DNA of 64,000 nt from Microbispora sp. NBC_01189 (GTDB lineage Bacteria > Actinomycetota > Actinomycetes > Streptosporangiales > Streptosporangiaceae), in contig NZ_CP108581.1 in the NCBI RefSeq assembly GCF_036010665.1, forward strand, positions 875,501 to 939,500, written 5' to 3'. How positions within the stretch are numbered: the first letter of the stretch is position 1; each line of letters opens with the position of its first letter. Positions 18,908 through 27,494 of the stretch are shown here, in pieces. The position numbers and the translations under genes are program-made. A model generated the notes under the pieces. The model was not told the DNA's origin, did not search any database, and saw only the letters and a list, made by a program, of their open reading frames with translations.

Positions 18908-19714
18908 TCAGACGGGTTTCGTGTCCCTGGCCTGGCCTCCCGGCAGGGCCGCGGGCGCGAGCCGGAGGCGCACGAGCATGGCGGCGCCGGCGACGGCGCC
19001 CGGCATCAGAACCACGCTCAGGAACGGCACCATGAACGCGACGAAGAGCGGCACGCCGAACCCGAGCGAGGCGGACAGGTTCGACCGGAGCAGGGCGAAG
19101 CGCTCCTTGCGCCGCAGGCCCCGCCGCTCCATGGCGAGGGCGGTCAGCTCGACCGTGAGGAAGAATCCGGAGACGAACGCGCCGGCCACGGGCACCACGG
19201 TCTGGCCCACGACCGGCACGAACCCGAGCACGAACAGCGGCACCGTGAACAGCACGACGTACCACAGCGTGACGAGGCTGTCGCGGACCGACCGGAGCAG
19301 CGACGACCAGAAGGGCAGGTCGACGCCGGGAACTCCACCCAGATCCTCCTCGACCTTCTCCGAGAGCTTCTCGTAGAACGGGTCGCCGATCACGAGGGTG
19401 ACGGCGGTGAACGTCAGCACGGCGAGCGCGAGACCCACCACGACGATCATCACGCCGACCAGCGTGCGGAACACGTCGCGCCAGCTCCAGTCGTCGGCGA
19501 ACGGCGTCACCCAGGCCGCGACGTCGGTGGCGTGCGTGCCCAGCCACCCCAGCGCCGCGACGTAGAGCACGAGCGCGATCAGGGCCGGGATCAGCCCGAA
19601 CACCCACCAGCGGGGATGCCGGGCGACCCACGCGAGACCCCGCAAGCAGAAGCCGATCCCCTCGGCGAAACCGCCGACGCCACGCCGCCCGGCGGGCCGC
19701 TCGATGCCACTCAT
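18908..19714 (-). CDS. EI24/CysZ-like membrane protein
   Basis: 268 residues with about five hydrophobic segments. The N-terminal GFAEGIGFCLRGLAWVARHPRWW and the internal DPFYEKLSEKVEEDLG loop are the marks of the EI24 domain family, which includes the CysZ sulfate transporters. In actinobacteria the substrate is usually unassigned, so transport of sulfate is not claimed. A TAGCCT box (19722-19727) seven bases before ATG 19714 suggests a leaderless start. Confidence 0.85.
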   Translation of the reverse strand: MSGIERPAGRRGVGGFAEGIGFCLRGLAWVARHPRWWVFGLIPALIALVLYVAALGWLGTHATDVAAWVTPFADDWSWRDVFRTLVGVMIVVVGLALAVLTFTAVTLVIGDPFYEKLSEKVEEDLGGVPGVDLPFWSSLLRSVRDSLVTLWYVVLFTVPLFVLGFVPVVGQTVVPVAGAFVSGFFLTVELTALAMERRGLRRKERFALLRSNLSASLGFGVPLFVAFMVPFLSVVLMPGAVAGAAMLVRLRLAPAALPGGQARDTKPV

Positions 19715-19721
19715 GGCGGGC

Positions 19722-19727
19722 AGGCTA
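19722..19727 (-). promoter_or_regulatory. Candidate -10 box (TAGCCT) of the EI24-type gene
   Basis: On the minus strand TAGCCT ends seven bases before ATG 19714 and overlaps the maf stop codon; no Shine-Dalgarno sequence is present. Supports a leaderless start. Confidence 0.4.
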
Positions 19728-20312
19728 GCGCCAAAGGCGCGTCACCGGCACGCCGAGATCGGCGAGCAGGCGGCGGAGCAGCGGAAGCGAGATGCCGAGC
19801 ACGTTGCCGTGGTCGCCCTCGATGCCCTCCACGAACCAGCCGCCCAGGCCGTCGAGGGTGAACGCCCCCGCCACCCGCAGCGGCTCGCCGCTCGCGACGT
19901 ACGTGCCGATCTCCTCGTCCGACGGGGTGCCAAACCGCACCATGGTCGCGGCGACCTCGGACCGCGTGCCGCCCCCGGCGACGTCCATGACGCAGTGCCC
20001 GGTCAGCAACCGGCCGGTCCTGCCGCGCATCATGTGCCAGCGGCGCACCGCCTCCTCGGGCGTCCCCGGCTTGCCGTACGCGACGCCGTCGAGTTCGAGC
20101 ACCGAGTCGCAGCCGATCACGTAGCCGTCGCCGAGCGTCCGCGACACCGCGACGGCCTTGGCCACGGCCAGCTTCAGGCAGAGCTCCTCGGGAGTGGCGG
20201 CCGTGATCGCGTCCTCGTCGACCCCGCTGACGATCACCTTGGGGTCGAGCCCGGCCGACCGCAGGACGCCCAGCCGGGCGGGTGAGGCGGAGGCGAGTAT
20301 CAGTTCCGTCAC
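19725..20312 (-). CDS. maf: Maf-type nucleoside triphosphate pyrophosphatase
   Basis: 195 residues. [17 protein letters not shown] is the N-terminal Maf signature, with the ser-ala-ser-ser/ala-R phosphate site. [10 protein letters not shown] carries the catalytic Asp, and [19 protein letters not shown] completes the pocket. Maf proteins remove modified or non-canonical nucleotides (dTTP/UTP or m5UTP, depending on subtype) from the pool. GTG 20312 is chosen from the family start [10 protein letters not shown]; no ribosome site is present. Confidence 0.93.
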   Translation of the reverse strand: MTELILASASPARLGVLRSAGLDPKVIVSGVDEDAITAATPEELCLKLAVAKAVAVSRTLGDGYVIGCDSVLELDGVAYGKPGTPEEAVRRWHMMRGRTGRLLTGHCVMDVAGGGTRSEVAATMVRFGTPSDEEIGTYVASGEPLRVAGAFTLDGLGGWFVEGIEGDHGNVLGISLPLLRRLLADLGVPVTRLWR

Positions 20313-20319
20313 ACCGCGA

Positions 20320-20325
20320 AGCTTA
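20320..20325 (-). promoter_or_regulatory. Candidate -10 box (TAAGCT) of maf
   Basis: On the minus strand TAAGCT ends seven bases before GTG 20312. With no ribosome site before that GTG, this suits a leaderless maf transcript started in the 38-base gap after the preceding gene. Confidence 0.4.
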
Positions 20326-20350
20326 GTGCCGCGCGCAGCGGATCCGGGTC

Positions 20351-21406
20351 TCAGAGCGCCTTGACGGAGGACATCACGGCGTTGATGTCGCGCCAGCGCT
20401 TCTTCTGGCTGTCGGGGATCGTGACGAACACGACGGCGGGCTTCCTGTCCGGGACGTCCACGAGGGCGAGCGCCGCCGCCGAGGTCCGCTTCTTGCCCTT
20501 CACCGTGTAGTGCACGGTGTATCCCAGCAGCCAGCCCTCCCGCTTGCCCGCCTTCATCGGCTGGGAGGCGGTCCAGGTGATCGTCGCGCCGGACGGATGG
20601 TGGTTGAGCGTCCACCGCGCCGCCAGGAAGGCGGTGTCGCGCAGCGTCGCCTGCTGCGGGATCGGCACCGGGCAGGAGACCAGCAGCCCCCGGTACGACA
20701 TCCCCTTGACCTTCGGCAGCACCTGCCGGGAGGCGAACGGGCTCGCCTTGGCGAGCGTCCACGACTTGGTGAAGCGCGGCAGGGCGACGCCGGAACGCCG
20801 GTCCTTGACCAGGCCGCGGATGTGGGCCGGATGCCCGGGCCGGCGGCGCAGCTCGCGCTCGTTCGCGGGCAGCGTGGGCACCCGGGGATCGTGCAGGGCC
20901 GCCGCCATCGCGGTGTCGGGCGAGCCCGGCGAGGGCTCGGGGCTCACACCGGGCGGGCTCACACCGGCCTGCGGGCTGGCATTGAGCGGGCTGGCATTGA
21001 GCGGGCTGGCACTGGACAGCGGGCTCAGGCCGGGCGTGGCCACGGCTTCGGTCGCCGTGCCGATCCCCCCGCCGGTTCCCACGTCGCCCGCCACCGCGGC
21101 CGGGCTGGCCACCCCGCTCGGCAGGCCCACCTGCTGCGTCGCTCCCTGCTGGGCGGCCCCCTGGGCGACCGGAGCGGGAGCGCCCCGGCCGAGCACCACG
21201 AAGGCGACACCCGCGCCCAGGATGCCGACCCCCGCGGCCACGACGACCGCCCGATAGACCACCCGCATCGGCAGGTCCCCGAGGCCCTTGCCGGAGTTCG
21301 ACGCCGGTGCCGGCGGCGGGACCGTGATCTTCGGCAGTGGCGTGGTCTCGGCCTCGGCCGCTATGTAGGAAGGCACGGCCTTCGTCCCATTGTCCCCAGG
21401 TGACAC
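20351..21406 (-). CDS. Membrane-anchored protein, paralogue in layout of the 1316-2722 product
   Basis: 351 residues: a short cytoplasmic Pro-rich part, one transmembrane helix at about 50-70 ([21 protein letters not shown]), an Ala/Ser/Pro-rich linker with an LNASP repeat from a 15-bp DNA repeat, and an exterior domain of about 170 residues. The exterior domain has [20 protein letters not shown] and a terminal [12 protein letters not shown], which align in order with the protein at 1316-2722. Function unknown. GTG or ATG at 21406 as start is supported only by the open frame. Confidence 0.75.
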   Translation of the reverse strand: MSPGDNGTKAVPSYIAAEAETTPLPKITVPPPAPASNSGKGLGDLPMRVVYRAVVVAAGVGILGAGVAFVVLGRGAPAPVAQGAAQQGATQQVGLPSGVASPAAVAGDVGTGGGIGTATEAVATPGLSPLSSASPLNASPLNASPQAGVSPPGVSPEPSPGSPDTAMAAALHDPRVPTLPANERELRRRPGHPAHIRGLVKDRRSGVALPRFTKSWTLAKASPFASRQVLPKVKGMSYRGLLVSCPVPIPQQATLRDTAFLAARWTLNHHPSGATITWTASQPMKAGKREGWLLGYTVHYTVKGKKRTSAAALALVDVPDRKPAVVFVTIPDSQKKRWRDINAVMSSVKAL

Positions 21407-21452
21407 GATCGGGAGCGTACGGCATATCCCGGTTTTTCGGGTGCCTTCCCCA

Positions 21453-22154
21453 TCACAGATCGGGAACGCCCGCCCGCAGCCAGGGGGCGTCCACGACGAT
21501 CGTCGCCGAGCCGGGTTCGATCTCCGTGAACCCGGCGTCCCGGACCACCGGCAGGCCGCTCGCGGCCAGCGCGTCCCACCGGCCGGGACCCGCCGTCCGG
21601 ACGCGTACGGCGAAGCCGCGCCCGCGCCAGGCCGCCCTGTCCGCCTCGCCCGCGCCCCACCAGGCGAACTGCGCGCCGTGGCCCGCCTGGGCCATCGCCT
21701 TGCCCGCCGTCATCGTCAGCCGGGGGTTGACCCAGAGCACCACGTCATCGGGGCCGGGCTCCGGCGGAACGGCGTCGTCGGGGGCGTCCGCCAGATCGGT
21801 GCCCGACACCTGGAGCCGGGCGAGGTCACGCGGCCAGTCGTCCAGCGGCACCGGCGGATGCACCCGCACCTCGGCCGTGCGCACGGTGACGGTGATCCCG
21901 GGCAGGGCGAGCGCCCGCCGCCACTCGGCCCCACGGGCCCGCCTGACCACCTTCCTGATCCGGCCGTCCTGCCACTCGGCGATCTCCCTGTCCCACTCGT
22001 CCCCGTCCCACTCGTCCCCGTCCCACTCGTGCCCGTTCTCCGCGTGGTCGAGCAGCCGGGGCACGGCGGTCGCCGCCGCCTCCAGCGCGTCGGTGCGGCG
22101 CGGCGGCGCCGCCCGCTCGATGCGTACGACCAGGGGAAGAACGCGCTCGGTCAC
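21453..22154 (-). CDS. Peptidyl-tRNA hydrolase of the PTH2 type
   Basis: 233 residues. The C-terminal half resembles PTH2-fold hydrolases: NPRLTMTAGKAMAQAGHGAQ carries the Lys and the AQAxHA-like motif, followed by FAVRVRTAG and IEPGSATIVVDAPW. The family frees tRNA from stalled peptidyl-tRNA. The N-terminal half is specific to actinobacteria and includes an acidic Trp repeat (DGDEWDGDEWD) from three tandem 15-bp units at 21991-22035. GTG 22154 overlaps the stop codon of the upstream MFS gene as GTGA, which fixes the start and implies translational coupling. Confidence 0.85.
   Translation of the reverse strand: MTERVLPLVVRIERAAPPRRTDALEAAATAVPRLLDHAENGHEWDGDEWDGDEWDREIAEWQDGRIRKVVRRARGAEWRRALALPGITVTVRTAEVRVHPPVPLDDWPRDLARLQVSGTDLADAPDDAVPPEPGPDDVVLWVNPRLTMTAGKAMAQAGHGAQFAWWGAGEADRAAWRGRGFAVRVRTAGPGRWDALAASGLPVVRDAGFTEIEPGSATIVVDAPWLRAGVPDL
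21991..22035. repeat. Three 15-bp tandem repeats inside the PTH2-type gene
   Basis: Units of TCCCACTCGTCCCCG (last copy with one change), in frame, encode repeated acidic-Trp pentapeptides. Such repeats can change copy number without breaking the frame. Confidence 0.9.
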
Positions 22155-23410
22155 CCGACAAGGATCGCAGCATCGCGGCGGTCCCGGACACGCGTGACGA
22201 CACGGGACGACATGAGCGCCGCGAGCAGGCACAGCGCACCGGCGCCGTACCACGCCAGGTCGTAGTTCCCCAGATGGTCGCGGGTGACGCCGGCCACGGT
22301 GGCGACGACGGCCGCGCCGACCTGGTGGGAGGCGAAGACCCAGCCGAACACCACCGCGCCGTCCGCGCCGAAGATCCTGCGGCACAGGGCCACGGTCGGC
22401 GGCACGGTGGCCACCCAGTCGAGGCCGTAGAAGACGATGAACACCAGCATGCTCGGCTCGGTCGTGGCGGCGAACAACCGCGGCAGGACCAGCAGCGACA
22501 GCCCGCGCAGGGCGTAGTAGACGACGAGCAGGAGCCGCGCGTCCACGCGGTCGCTCAGCCACCCGGAGAAGATCGTGCCGGCGATGTCGAACACGCCGAT
22601 GACGGCCAGCAGCGAGGCCGCGACGGTCTCGGGCATGCCGTGGTCGTGGGCGGCCGGGATGAAGTGGGTGCCGACCAGGCCGTTGGTGCTCGCGCCGCAG
22701 ATGGCGAAGCCCCCGGCGAGGTACCAGAAGGAGCGGGTGCGCGCCGCGTCCCGCAGCACCCGTACGGCCCGCGCGGCGGCGCCCCCTCCCGGCGTACGGA
22801 CGACCGGCCCGTCGGCACCCAGGGCGGTCAGGCCGATCTCCTCGGGGGTGTCCCTGAGCAGGAACCACACGAGGGGAACGACGGCGAGCGCGGCCCCGGC
22901 CACCGTGAGCGAGGCCGGCCGCCAGCCCCGCTCCTCCACGAGGTGGGCGAGCAGTGGGAGGAAGACCAGCTGCCCGGTGGCACCGCCGGCCGTGAGCACG
23001 CCCGTGACCAGGCCGCGGTGCCGGACGAACCAGCGGTCGGTCAGCGTGGCGGCGAAGACGAGCGCCATCGAGCCGGAGCCCGCCCCGACCAGGACCCCCC
23101 AGAGCGCGACGAGCTGCCAGCTCGCGGTCATGAACACGGTGAGGCCGCTGCCGACGGCCACCATCAGCAGAGCGCAGGCGACCACCCGGCGCATGCCGAA
23201 GCGGTCCATCAGGGCCGCCGCGAACGGCGCGCACAGCCCGTAGAGCATGAGGTTGACCGACACCGCCAGCGAGATGGTGCCCCTCGTCCAGCCGAACTCG
23301 TCCTGCAGCGGCATGATCAGCACGCCGGGCGTCGCCCGGAAGCCGGCCGCCCCGATGATCGCGACGAAGGCGACGGCGGCCACTGTCCAGGCACGGTGTA
23401 TCGACTTCAT
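22151..23410 (-). CDS. MFS transporter, monocarboxylate/oxalate-formate antiporter-like
   Basis: 419 residues with twelve hydrophobic segments and MFS loop motifs (MDRFGMRRVV after helix 2; SGWLSDRVDARL after helix 8). The N-terminal GVLIMPLQDEFGWTRGTISLAVS is typical of the MCT/OFA-like branch that carries small carboxylates. Start at ATG 23410, nine bases after GGGAGG; an ATG three codons earlier abuts that site. Divergent from an AraC-type regulator, which may control it. Substrate unknown. Confidence 0.88.
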   Translation of the reverse strand: MKSIHRAWTVAAVAFVAIIGAAGFRATPGVLIMPLQDEFGWTRGTISLAVSVNLMLYGLCAPFAAALMDRFGMRRVVACALLMVAVGSGLTVFMTASWQLVALWGVLVGAGSGSMALVFAATLTDRWFVRHRGLVTGVLTAGGATGQLVFLPLLAHLVEERGWRPASLTVAGAALAVVPLVWFLLRDTPEEIGLTALGADGPVVRTPGGGAAARAVRVLRDAARTRSFWYLAGGFAICGASTNGLVGTHFIPAAHDHGMPETVAASLLAVIGVFDIAGTIFSGWLSDRVDARLLLVVYYALRGLSLLVLPRLFAATTEPSMLVFIVFYGLDWVATVPPTVALCRRIFGADGAVVFGWVFASHQVGAAVVATVAGVTRDHLGNYDLAWYGAGALCLLAALMSSRVVTRVRDRRDAAILVG

Positions 23411-23481
23411 GGCGAGCATCCTCCCGTCGCGCCCGCCGGGCGGACAGTGGCCGGGAGGCCAACATATGAAAGAATCCGGCC

Positions 23482-24516
23482 ATGCATTCCGTGCCGCACC
23501 CCGTGCCGCACCCCGCGCCGCATTCCGGCCCGCACCGCGTCGCCGTAATGGTCCTGGACCACTTCGCGCCGCTCGACCTGGGCATCCCCGGGCAGGTGTT
23601 CCCGGCCGCTCGCAGCCATGCCCCCGGACGCGCCCCCGGACGTGGGCCGCTCTACGAGGTCGTCACCTGCTCCCCGGGGGGCCGGCCGGTGCGGACCCGG
23701 GCGGGCTACCGCGTCCTCCCCGACCACGACCTGGACGTGCTCGCCACGGCGCACACGGTGGTGGTCCCGGGCGTACACGACGGGCGCGCGCTGACGGACG
23801 GCACGCTCGACGAGGAGGTGCGCGAGGCGCTGCTGGCGGTCGCCGGGCGGGCCCGGCTGATCTCGATCTGCACCGGCGCCTTCGTGCTCGCCGCCGCCGG
23901 TCTGCTGGACGGGCGGCCCGCGACGACCCACTGGCGCAACGCCGCGGCCTTCCGCGCCCTCTTCCCCCGCGTACGGCTCGATCCGGACGTGCTGTTCATC
24001 GACGACGGCGATGTGCTGACCTCCGCCGGGGTGGCGGCGGGCATCGACCTGTGCCTGCACGTGATCCGGCGCGACCACGGCACGGAGGTGGCCAACCGTA
24101 CCGCCCGCCGGTGCGTGACGCCGCCGTTCCGCGAGGGCGGGCAGGCCCAGTACATCGAGCGGCCGCTGCCCGACCCGGCGGGGACGACCACCGCCCCCAC
24201 CCGGACGTGGATGCTGGAACATCTGGCGGAACCGGTCGACCTGACCGTCCTCGCCGCGCACGCCCGCATGAGCGTGCGGACCTTCACCCGGAGGTTCCGG
24301 GAGGAGACCGGCCTCAGCCCGGCCAGGTGGCTCACCGGGCAGCGCGTCGCGCACGCCCGCCATCTGCTGGAGACCACCGACCTGCCGGTCGACGCGATCG
24401 CCGGGAAGGCGGGGTTCGGCAGCGCGGTCTCACTCCGGCAGCACCTGCACGCCGCCGTCGGGGTGTCCCCACTCGCCTACCGGCAGACGTTCCGCACCCC
24501 GGCCGCGCTCTCCTGA
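23482..24516 (+). CDS. GATase1/DJ-1-like AraC-family transcription regulator
   Basis: 344 residues. A DJ-1/PfpI-like sensor domain spans about 18-185 (VAVMVLDHFAPLDLG; SICTGAFVLAAAGLLDG with the nucleophile-elbow Cys; TSAGVAAGIDLCLH) and is followed by an AraC HTH pair (LAAHARMSVRTFTRRFREE and AIAGKAGFGSAVSLRQH). The layout is that of FtrA/CdhR/GlxA-type regulators. A 7-bp inverted repeat, TGGCCGG with CCGGCCA, sits just before the start and may be an operator. The N-terminal His-Pro repeat is low complexity, and no ribosome site is evident. Confidence 0.9.
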   Translation: MHSVPHPVPHPAPHSGPHRVAVMVLDHFAPLDLGIPGQVFPAARSHAPGRAPGRGPLYEVVTCSPGGRPVRTRAGYRVLPDHDLDVLATAHTVVVPGVHDGRALTDGTLDEEVREALLAVAGRARLISICTGAFVLAAAGLLDGRPATTHWRNAAAFRALFPRVRLDPDVLFIDDGDVLTSAGVAAGIDLCLHVIRRDHGTEVANRTARRCVTPPFREGGQAQYIERPLPDPAGTTTAPTRTWMLEHLAEPVDLTVLAAHARMSVRTFTRRFREETGLSPARWLTGQRVAHARHLLETTDLPVDAIAGKAGFGSAVSLRQHLHAAVGVSPLAYRQTFRTPAALS

Positions 24517-24523
24517 GGACTGA

Positions 24524-24730
24524 TCAGCGGCGGCCGCCCGCGACCGGCCTCCGCCGGTCGTACCGGTCGTCCGACCGGCGGCCCGGCGCGCGGCGCACCT
24601 GGGTCTGCGCCTGCTGCCGCTGATCCGCGCGCCGCTTGCGCGCGAACAGCCAGCCGAGGCCGAGCACGACCATCCCGATCGGCGTACGGGCCAGCCAGCG
24701 GGTGACGACGAGCTGAAGGATTCTCTTCAT
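24524..24730 (-). CDS. Small basic single-helix membrane protein
   Basis: 68 residues: one hydrophobic helix (about 8-30, LVVTRWLARTPIGMVVLGLGWLF) and an Arg/Gln/Asp-rich tail. ATG 24730 with a weak GGCGAG site. Its last codons converge on the AraC gene. No family recognised; the start and helix make it a plausible real gene. Confidence 0.6.
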   Translation of the reverse strand: MKRILQLVVTRWLARTPIGMVVLGLGWLFARKRRADQRQQAQTQVRRAPGRRSDDRYDRRRPVAGGRR

Positions 24731-24775
24731 GACGCTCGCCCCTACCCGGGACGGGCGCGATAATCGCTGTTTCGG

Positions 24776-24848
24776 TGGAGCTATGGGGACTCGAACCCCA
24801 GACCCCCTCCATGCCATGGAGGTGCGCTACCAGCTGCGCTATAGCCCC
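24776..24848 (-). tRNA. tRNA-Ala (GGC anticodon), copy 1
   Basis: 73-nt cloverleaf read leftward. The acceptor pair GGGGCTA/TAGCTCC holds the G3:U70 wobble that marks alanine tRNAs. The anticodon stem CCTCC/GGAGG has loop ATGGCAT, giving GGC, and the T arm is GGGGTTCGAGTCCCC. Discriminator is A; the CCA end is not encoded. Sequence is identical to copies at 27319 and 49540. Confidence 0.98.
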
Positions 24849-24879
24849 TTACCCACGCCGCCCAGCGGCGCGTCGCCAG

Positions 24880-24907
24880 TGTATAGGACTTCCGGGGCAG
24901 CGCCTAA
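24880..24907 (-). promoter_or_regulatory. Promoter of tRNA-Ala copy 1
   Basis: Minus strand TTAGGC (24902-24907), 16-base spacer, TATACA (24880-24885), about 30 bases before the tRNA. The block CCTATACACTGGC is shared with the promoter of copy 2. Confidence 0.65.
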
Positions 24908-24922
24908 CCGAAAAAGATCCCG

Positions 24923-26377
24923 TCAGCCGGGGATCGGCATCGAGAACCACACGGTCTTCCCACCCGCGACCCGGCTCGCCCCCCAGCGCTCGGCGAGCTG
25001 GCCCACGAGGTAGAGCCCTCTGCCGTCCTCGTCGAGCAGCCCGGGCTCGCGCTGCACCGGAAGACGGTGGTTGTCGTCGCTGACCTCGCACAGCAGGTGG
25101 TCGGTGCGCAGCAGCCTGATCGTCACGGGCCGCGACGTCTGCCGTACGGCGTTGGTGACGAGTTCCGACGCGAGCAGCTCGGCCACGGGGGTCATCGACG
25201 CGAGACCCCACGCGTCGAGCGTACGGCGGACCAGGCCGCGGACCCGCGACGGCGTCATCGGCTGGGGCTCCATCATCCACTGGGCGACGTGCTCACTCGG
25301 GATGCCGCGGAAACGGATGGCCAGCATGGTGACGTCGTCGGCCCGGGCAGCCGACAGCACGGCGTCGGTCAGGTCCTCGATCGGGGTCCCGTCCGAGAGC
25401 CGGCGGCGCAGATCCTCCACCTTCTGGCCGATGTCCTCCCCACGTTCCTCCACGAGCCCGTCGGTGTAGAGGACGAGCATGCTGCCGTCCTCCGCCGCGA
25501 TCTCCATCGTCTCGAACGGAGTGCGACCCAGCCCGATCGGCGGGCACCGAGGCGGCGACAGCACCTCCGCCCGGCCGTCCGCGCCCAGGAGGATCGGCGG
25601 CAGGTGGCCCGCGCTCGCGATCGTGCACCGGCGCAGCACCGGGTCGTACACGCAGTAGACGCAGGTCGTGATGGTCTGCTCGGCCAGCCGCTGCGCCACG
25701 TCGTCGAGCGAGTGGAGCACCTGCTCGGCCGGGAGGTCGAGCGCGGCCAGGGTCTGCACGACCGTGCGCAGCCGGCCCATCACGGCCGCGGCGGCGGGCC
25801 CGTGCCCCATCACGTCGCCGACGACCAGGGCCACCCTGCTGCCCGGCAGTGGGATCACGTCGTACCAGTCGCCGCCCACCCGCTCGGCCGCCGGCCGGTA
25901 CCGGTAGGAGATCTCCAGCCCGGGCAGGTCGGGCGGGGCGCCCGGGCGCATGTCACGCTCCAGCGTCTCGACGATCTCGACCTGGCTGCGGTCGCGCCGG
26001 CCGTGGAAGATCGTGAGCGCCACGGGCACGGCGAACTGTCCCGCGGCGAACAGGTCCGCCGGGCCGAAGGGCGGCCGCCCGGCGTCGCGCGCCAGCAGCA
26101 CGCAGCCCACGACCGTTCCGTACGCCCGGAGCGGCACGGCGAGCAGGCGCCCGTCGAGCAGGGCGGTCTCACCGGCCCATTCACCGGCGTCGTCGCCGGT
26201 CCACCGCAGCGGGAGCCGTTCGCCGGGATCGACCCGGTGCCAGACGGCGCCGTCCACGTAGACCGCGGCGGCGTCGGCCAGCCCCGGCACCGCCGCCTCG
26301 CACAGGGCCCTGGTCGCCTCCTCCGGGCCGGGGCTGTCGCCCACGGCCCGGACGATCGCGCTGACGTCGTGCAGCAT
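24923..26377 (-). CDS. GAF - PP2C/SpoIIE phosphatase - HATPase regulator
   Basis: 484 residues. An N-terminal GAF-like sensor (about 20-130) is followed by the SpoIIE/RsbU-type PP2C domain (about 150-345), with metal-binding GGDWYDVIPLPGSRVALVVGDVMGHG and LYTDGLVEERG. A C-terminal HATPase_c/RsbW-like domain carries the N box ELVTNAVRQ and DEDGRGLYLV. This fused layout belongs to anti-sigma/anti-anti-sigma switch proteins common in actinobacteria. It may both dephosphorylate an antagonist and act as a kinase. ATG 26377 is the likely start. Downstream of a methyltransferase gene with a gap of about 40 bases. Confidence 0.9.
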   Translation of the reverse strand: MLHDVSAIVRAVGDSPGPEEATRALCEAAVPGLADAAAVYVDGAVWHRVDPGERLPLRWTGDDAGEWAGETALLDGRLLAVPLRAYGTVVGCVLLARDAGRPPFGPADLFAAGQFAVPVALTIFHGRRDRSQVEIVETLERDMRPGAPPDLPGLEISYRYRPAAERVGGDWYDVIPLPGSRVALVVGDVMGHGPAAAAVMGRLRTVVQTLAALDLPAEQVLHSLDDVAQRLAEQTITTCVYCVYDPVLRRCTIASAGHLPPILLGADGRAEVLSPPRCPPIGLGRTPFETMEIAAEDGSMLVLYTDGLVEERGEDIGQKVEDLRRRLSDGTPIEDLTDAVLSAARADDVTMLAIRFRGIPSEHVAQWMMEPQPMTPSRVRGLVRRTLDAWGLASMTPVAELLASELVTNAVRQTSRPVTIRLLRTDHLLCEVSDDNHRLPVQREPGLLDEDGRGLYLVGQLAERWGASRVAGGKTVWFSMPIPG

Positions 26378-26416
26378 GGTCGACGGATCCCCGTCTCCCC
26401 ACACGGATGCGGCCGT

Positions 26417-27094
26417 TCAGCGATGGTCACGCCGGCAGTTGACGAAGAGCTGGATCTCCGGCGGCGCCTGCGTGGTCGCCGGCGCGTACGAGATGTGGTT
26501 CTCCGACAGCACGGTGAATCCCGCGGCCTCGACGATCCCGCGCAACTCGTCGCGCAGATACCCCGTCACCCGCACCGGCGCGCCGAGGAACTGGAAGGGC
26601 ACGTCGTCGAGGTCGATCTCCACCATGCTCAGCGAGAACAGGCCACCGGGCGCGAGCACGGCGTGGATCCGGCCGAGCGCCCGCTCGATCTGCGGCCGGG
26701 GCAGCATGAGCAGGCTGAAGAAGGCCGTCACGGCGTCGAACGTGCCGAGCGAGGCGTCGAGGTCGAGCACGTCGGTCTCGAAGAACGTGCCGACCGGCAC
26801 GTTCTTCCTGGCTATGTCGAGCATGACCGGGGAGATGTCGATGCCGGTGACCTCGCAGCCCGCCTCGGCGAACTGCTGCGCGGTGGGAGCGCCGGTGCCG
26901 CAGCCCACGTCGAGGACCCGCGCTCCCGGCTGGAGCTGCTTGATCAACCATTCACCGGCGGTGACCTGTCCCTCCTTGTGTGGGAACGCCTCGTCGTACC
27001 GGGCGCCGATGCGATTGAACGCCTCGGCCTGCATGGCCCGGTACTCCTGACGCGGATTGTCCGGTCCTGACTCGATTGTCATCATGGCCGCCAT
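26417..27094 (-). CDS. Class I SAM-dependent methyltransferase
   Basis: 225 residues. The SAM motif VLDVGCGTGAPT is near 60, VTGIDISPVMLDIAR near 83 and a post-motif GTFDAVTAFFSLLMLPR near 120; APGGLFSLSMVE completes the Rossmann core. The acceptor is unknown. It is first in a likely two-gene unit with the SpoIIE-type phosphatase and has a clear promoter just upstream. ATG 27094 is used; an ATG at 27082 is possible. Confidence 0.85.
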   Translation of the reverse strand: MAAMMTIESGPDNPRQEYRAMQAEAFNRIGARYDEAFPHKEGQVTAGEWLIKQLQPGARVLDVGCGTGAPTAQQFAEAGCEVTGIDISPVMLDIARKNVPVGTFFETDVLDLDASLGTFDAVTAFFSLLMLPRPQIERALGRIHAVLAPGGLFSLSMVEIDLDDVPFQFLGAPVRVTGYLRDELRGIVEAAGFTVLSENHISYAPATTQAPPEIQLFVNCRRDHR

Positions 27095-27121
27095 TGGTGA
27101 TCAGCTGTATTTGCTTTCTTC

Positions 27122-27151
27122 TAGATAGGGGGCTTCGCCCGACCAAGTCAA
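27122..27151 (-). promoter_or_regulatory. Vegetative-type promoter of the methyltransferase-phosphatase unit
   Basis: Minus strand TTGACT (27146-27151), 18-base spacer, TATCTA (27122-27127), about 28 bases before ATG 27094. The area 27100-27230 is unusually AT-rich for this genome and has no gene. Confidence 0.65.
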
Positions 27152-27248
27152 GACATACCGAAGCTATTTAGGCTTTTTGGCAGGAAATCGAGTCAATGAT
27201 CATTGTCAACCCTTATGCCGCCGGTGTGTCTGACCAGCCGGGGAACGA

Positions 27249-27299
27249 CGCCGAAGGGCGGCCGGACCGCGTGTCACGCGGTCCGGCCGCCCTTCGGCG
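27249..27299 (-). terminator. Very strong terminator after tRNA-Ala copy 2
   Basis: Perfect 23-bp stem (27249-27271 with 27277-27299) around loop TGTCA, starting 20 bases past the tRNA 3' end in its direction of transcription. Confidence 0.85.
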
Positions 27300-27318
27300 A
27301 TCCTGTGTGTTCCTTGTG

Positions 27319-27391
27319 TGGAGCTATGGGGACTCGAACCCCAGACCCCCTCCATGCCATGGAGGTGCGCTACCAGCTGCGCTATAGCCCC
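27319..27391 (-). tRNA. tRNA-Ala (GGC anticodon), copy 2
   Basis: Identical over 73 nt to copy 1, with the G3:U70 pair and GGC anticodon. It has its own promoter at 27407-27435 and its own terminator. It lies between the araA terminator and the methyltransferase gene. Confidence 0.98.
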
Positions 27392-27406
27392 GTGCGACGC
27401 AGCCAG

Positions 27407-27435
27407 TGTATAGGAGTCCGCGCGGAGGCGGGTAA
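27407..27435 (-). promoter_or_regulatory. Promoter of tRNA-Ala copy 2
   Basis: Minus strand TTACCC (27430-27435), 17-base spacer, TATACA (27407-27412), inside the same CCTATACACTGGC block found before copy 1. Confidence 0.65.
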
Positions 27436-27445
27436 CCGGCGGACG

Positions 27446-27485
27446 GGCCCCTCCCCCGGGAAGCCCCTGAGAAGGGGGAAGGGCC
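27446..27485 (-). terminator. Terminator of the ara operon
   Basis: 12-bp stem with one mismatch (27446-27457 with 27474-27485), starting just after the araA stop codon in the direction of transcription. Confidence 0.7.
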
Positions 27486-27494
27486 GTGCGGACG

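Noticed and set aside
18722-19861. Long plus-strand frame over the DUF4192, EI24 and maf genes
   Set aside because: Antisense shadow; highly charged composition, and all three opposite-strand genes match families.
24776-27391. Two tRNA copies as ends of an integrated element
   Set aside because: No integrase or partial tRNA repeat; both copies are complete with own promoters, and genes between them have normal codon bias.
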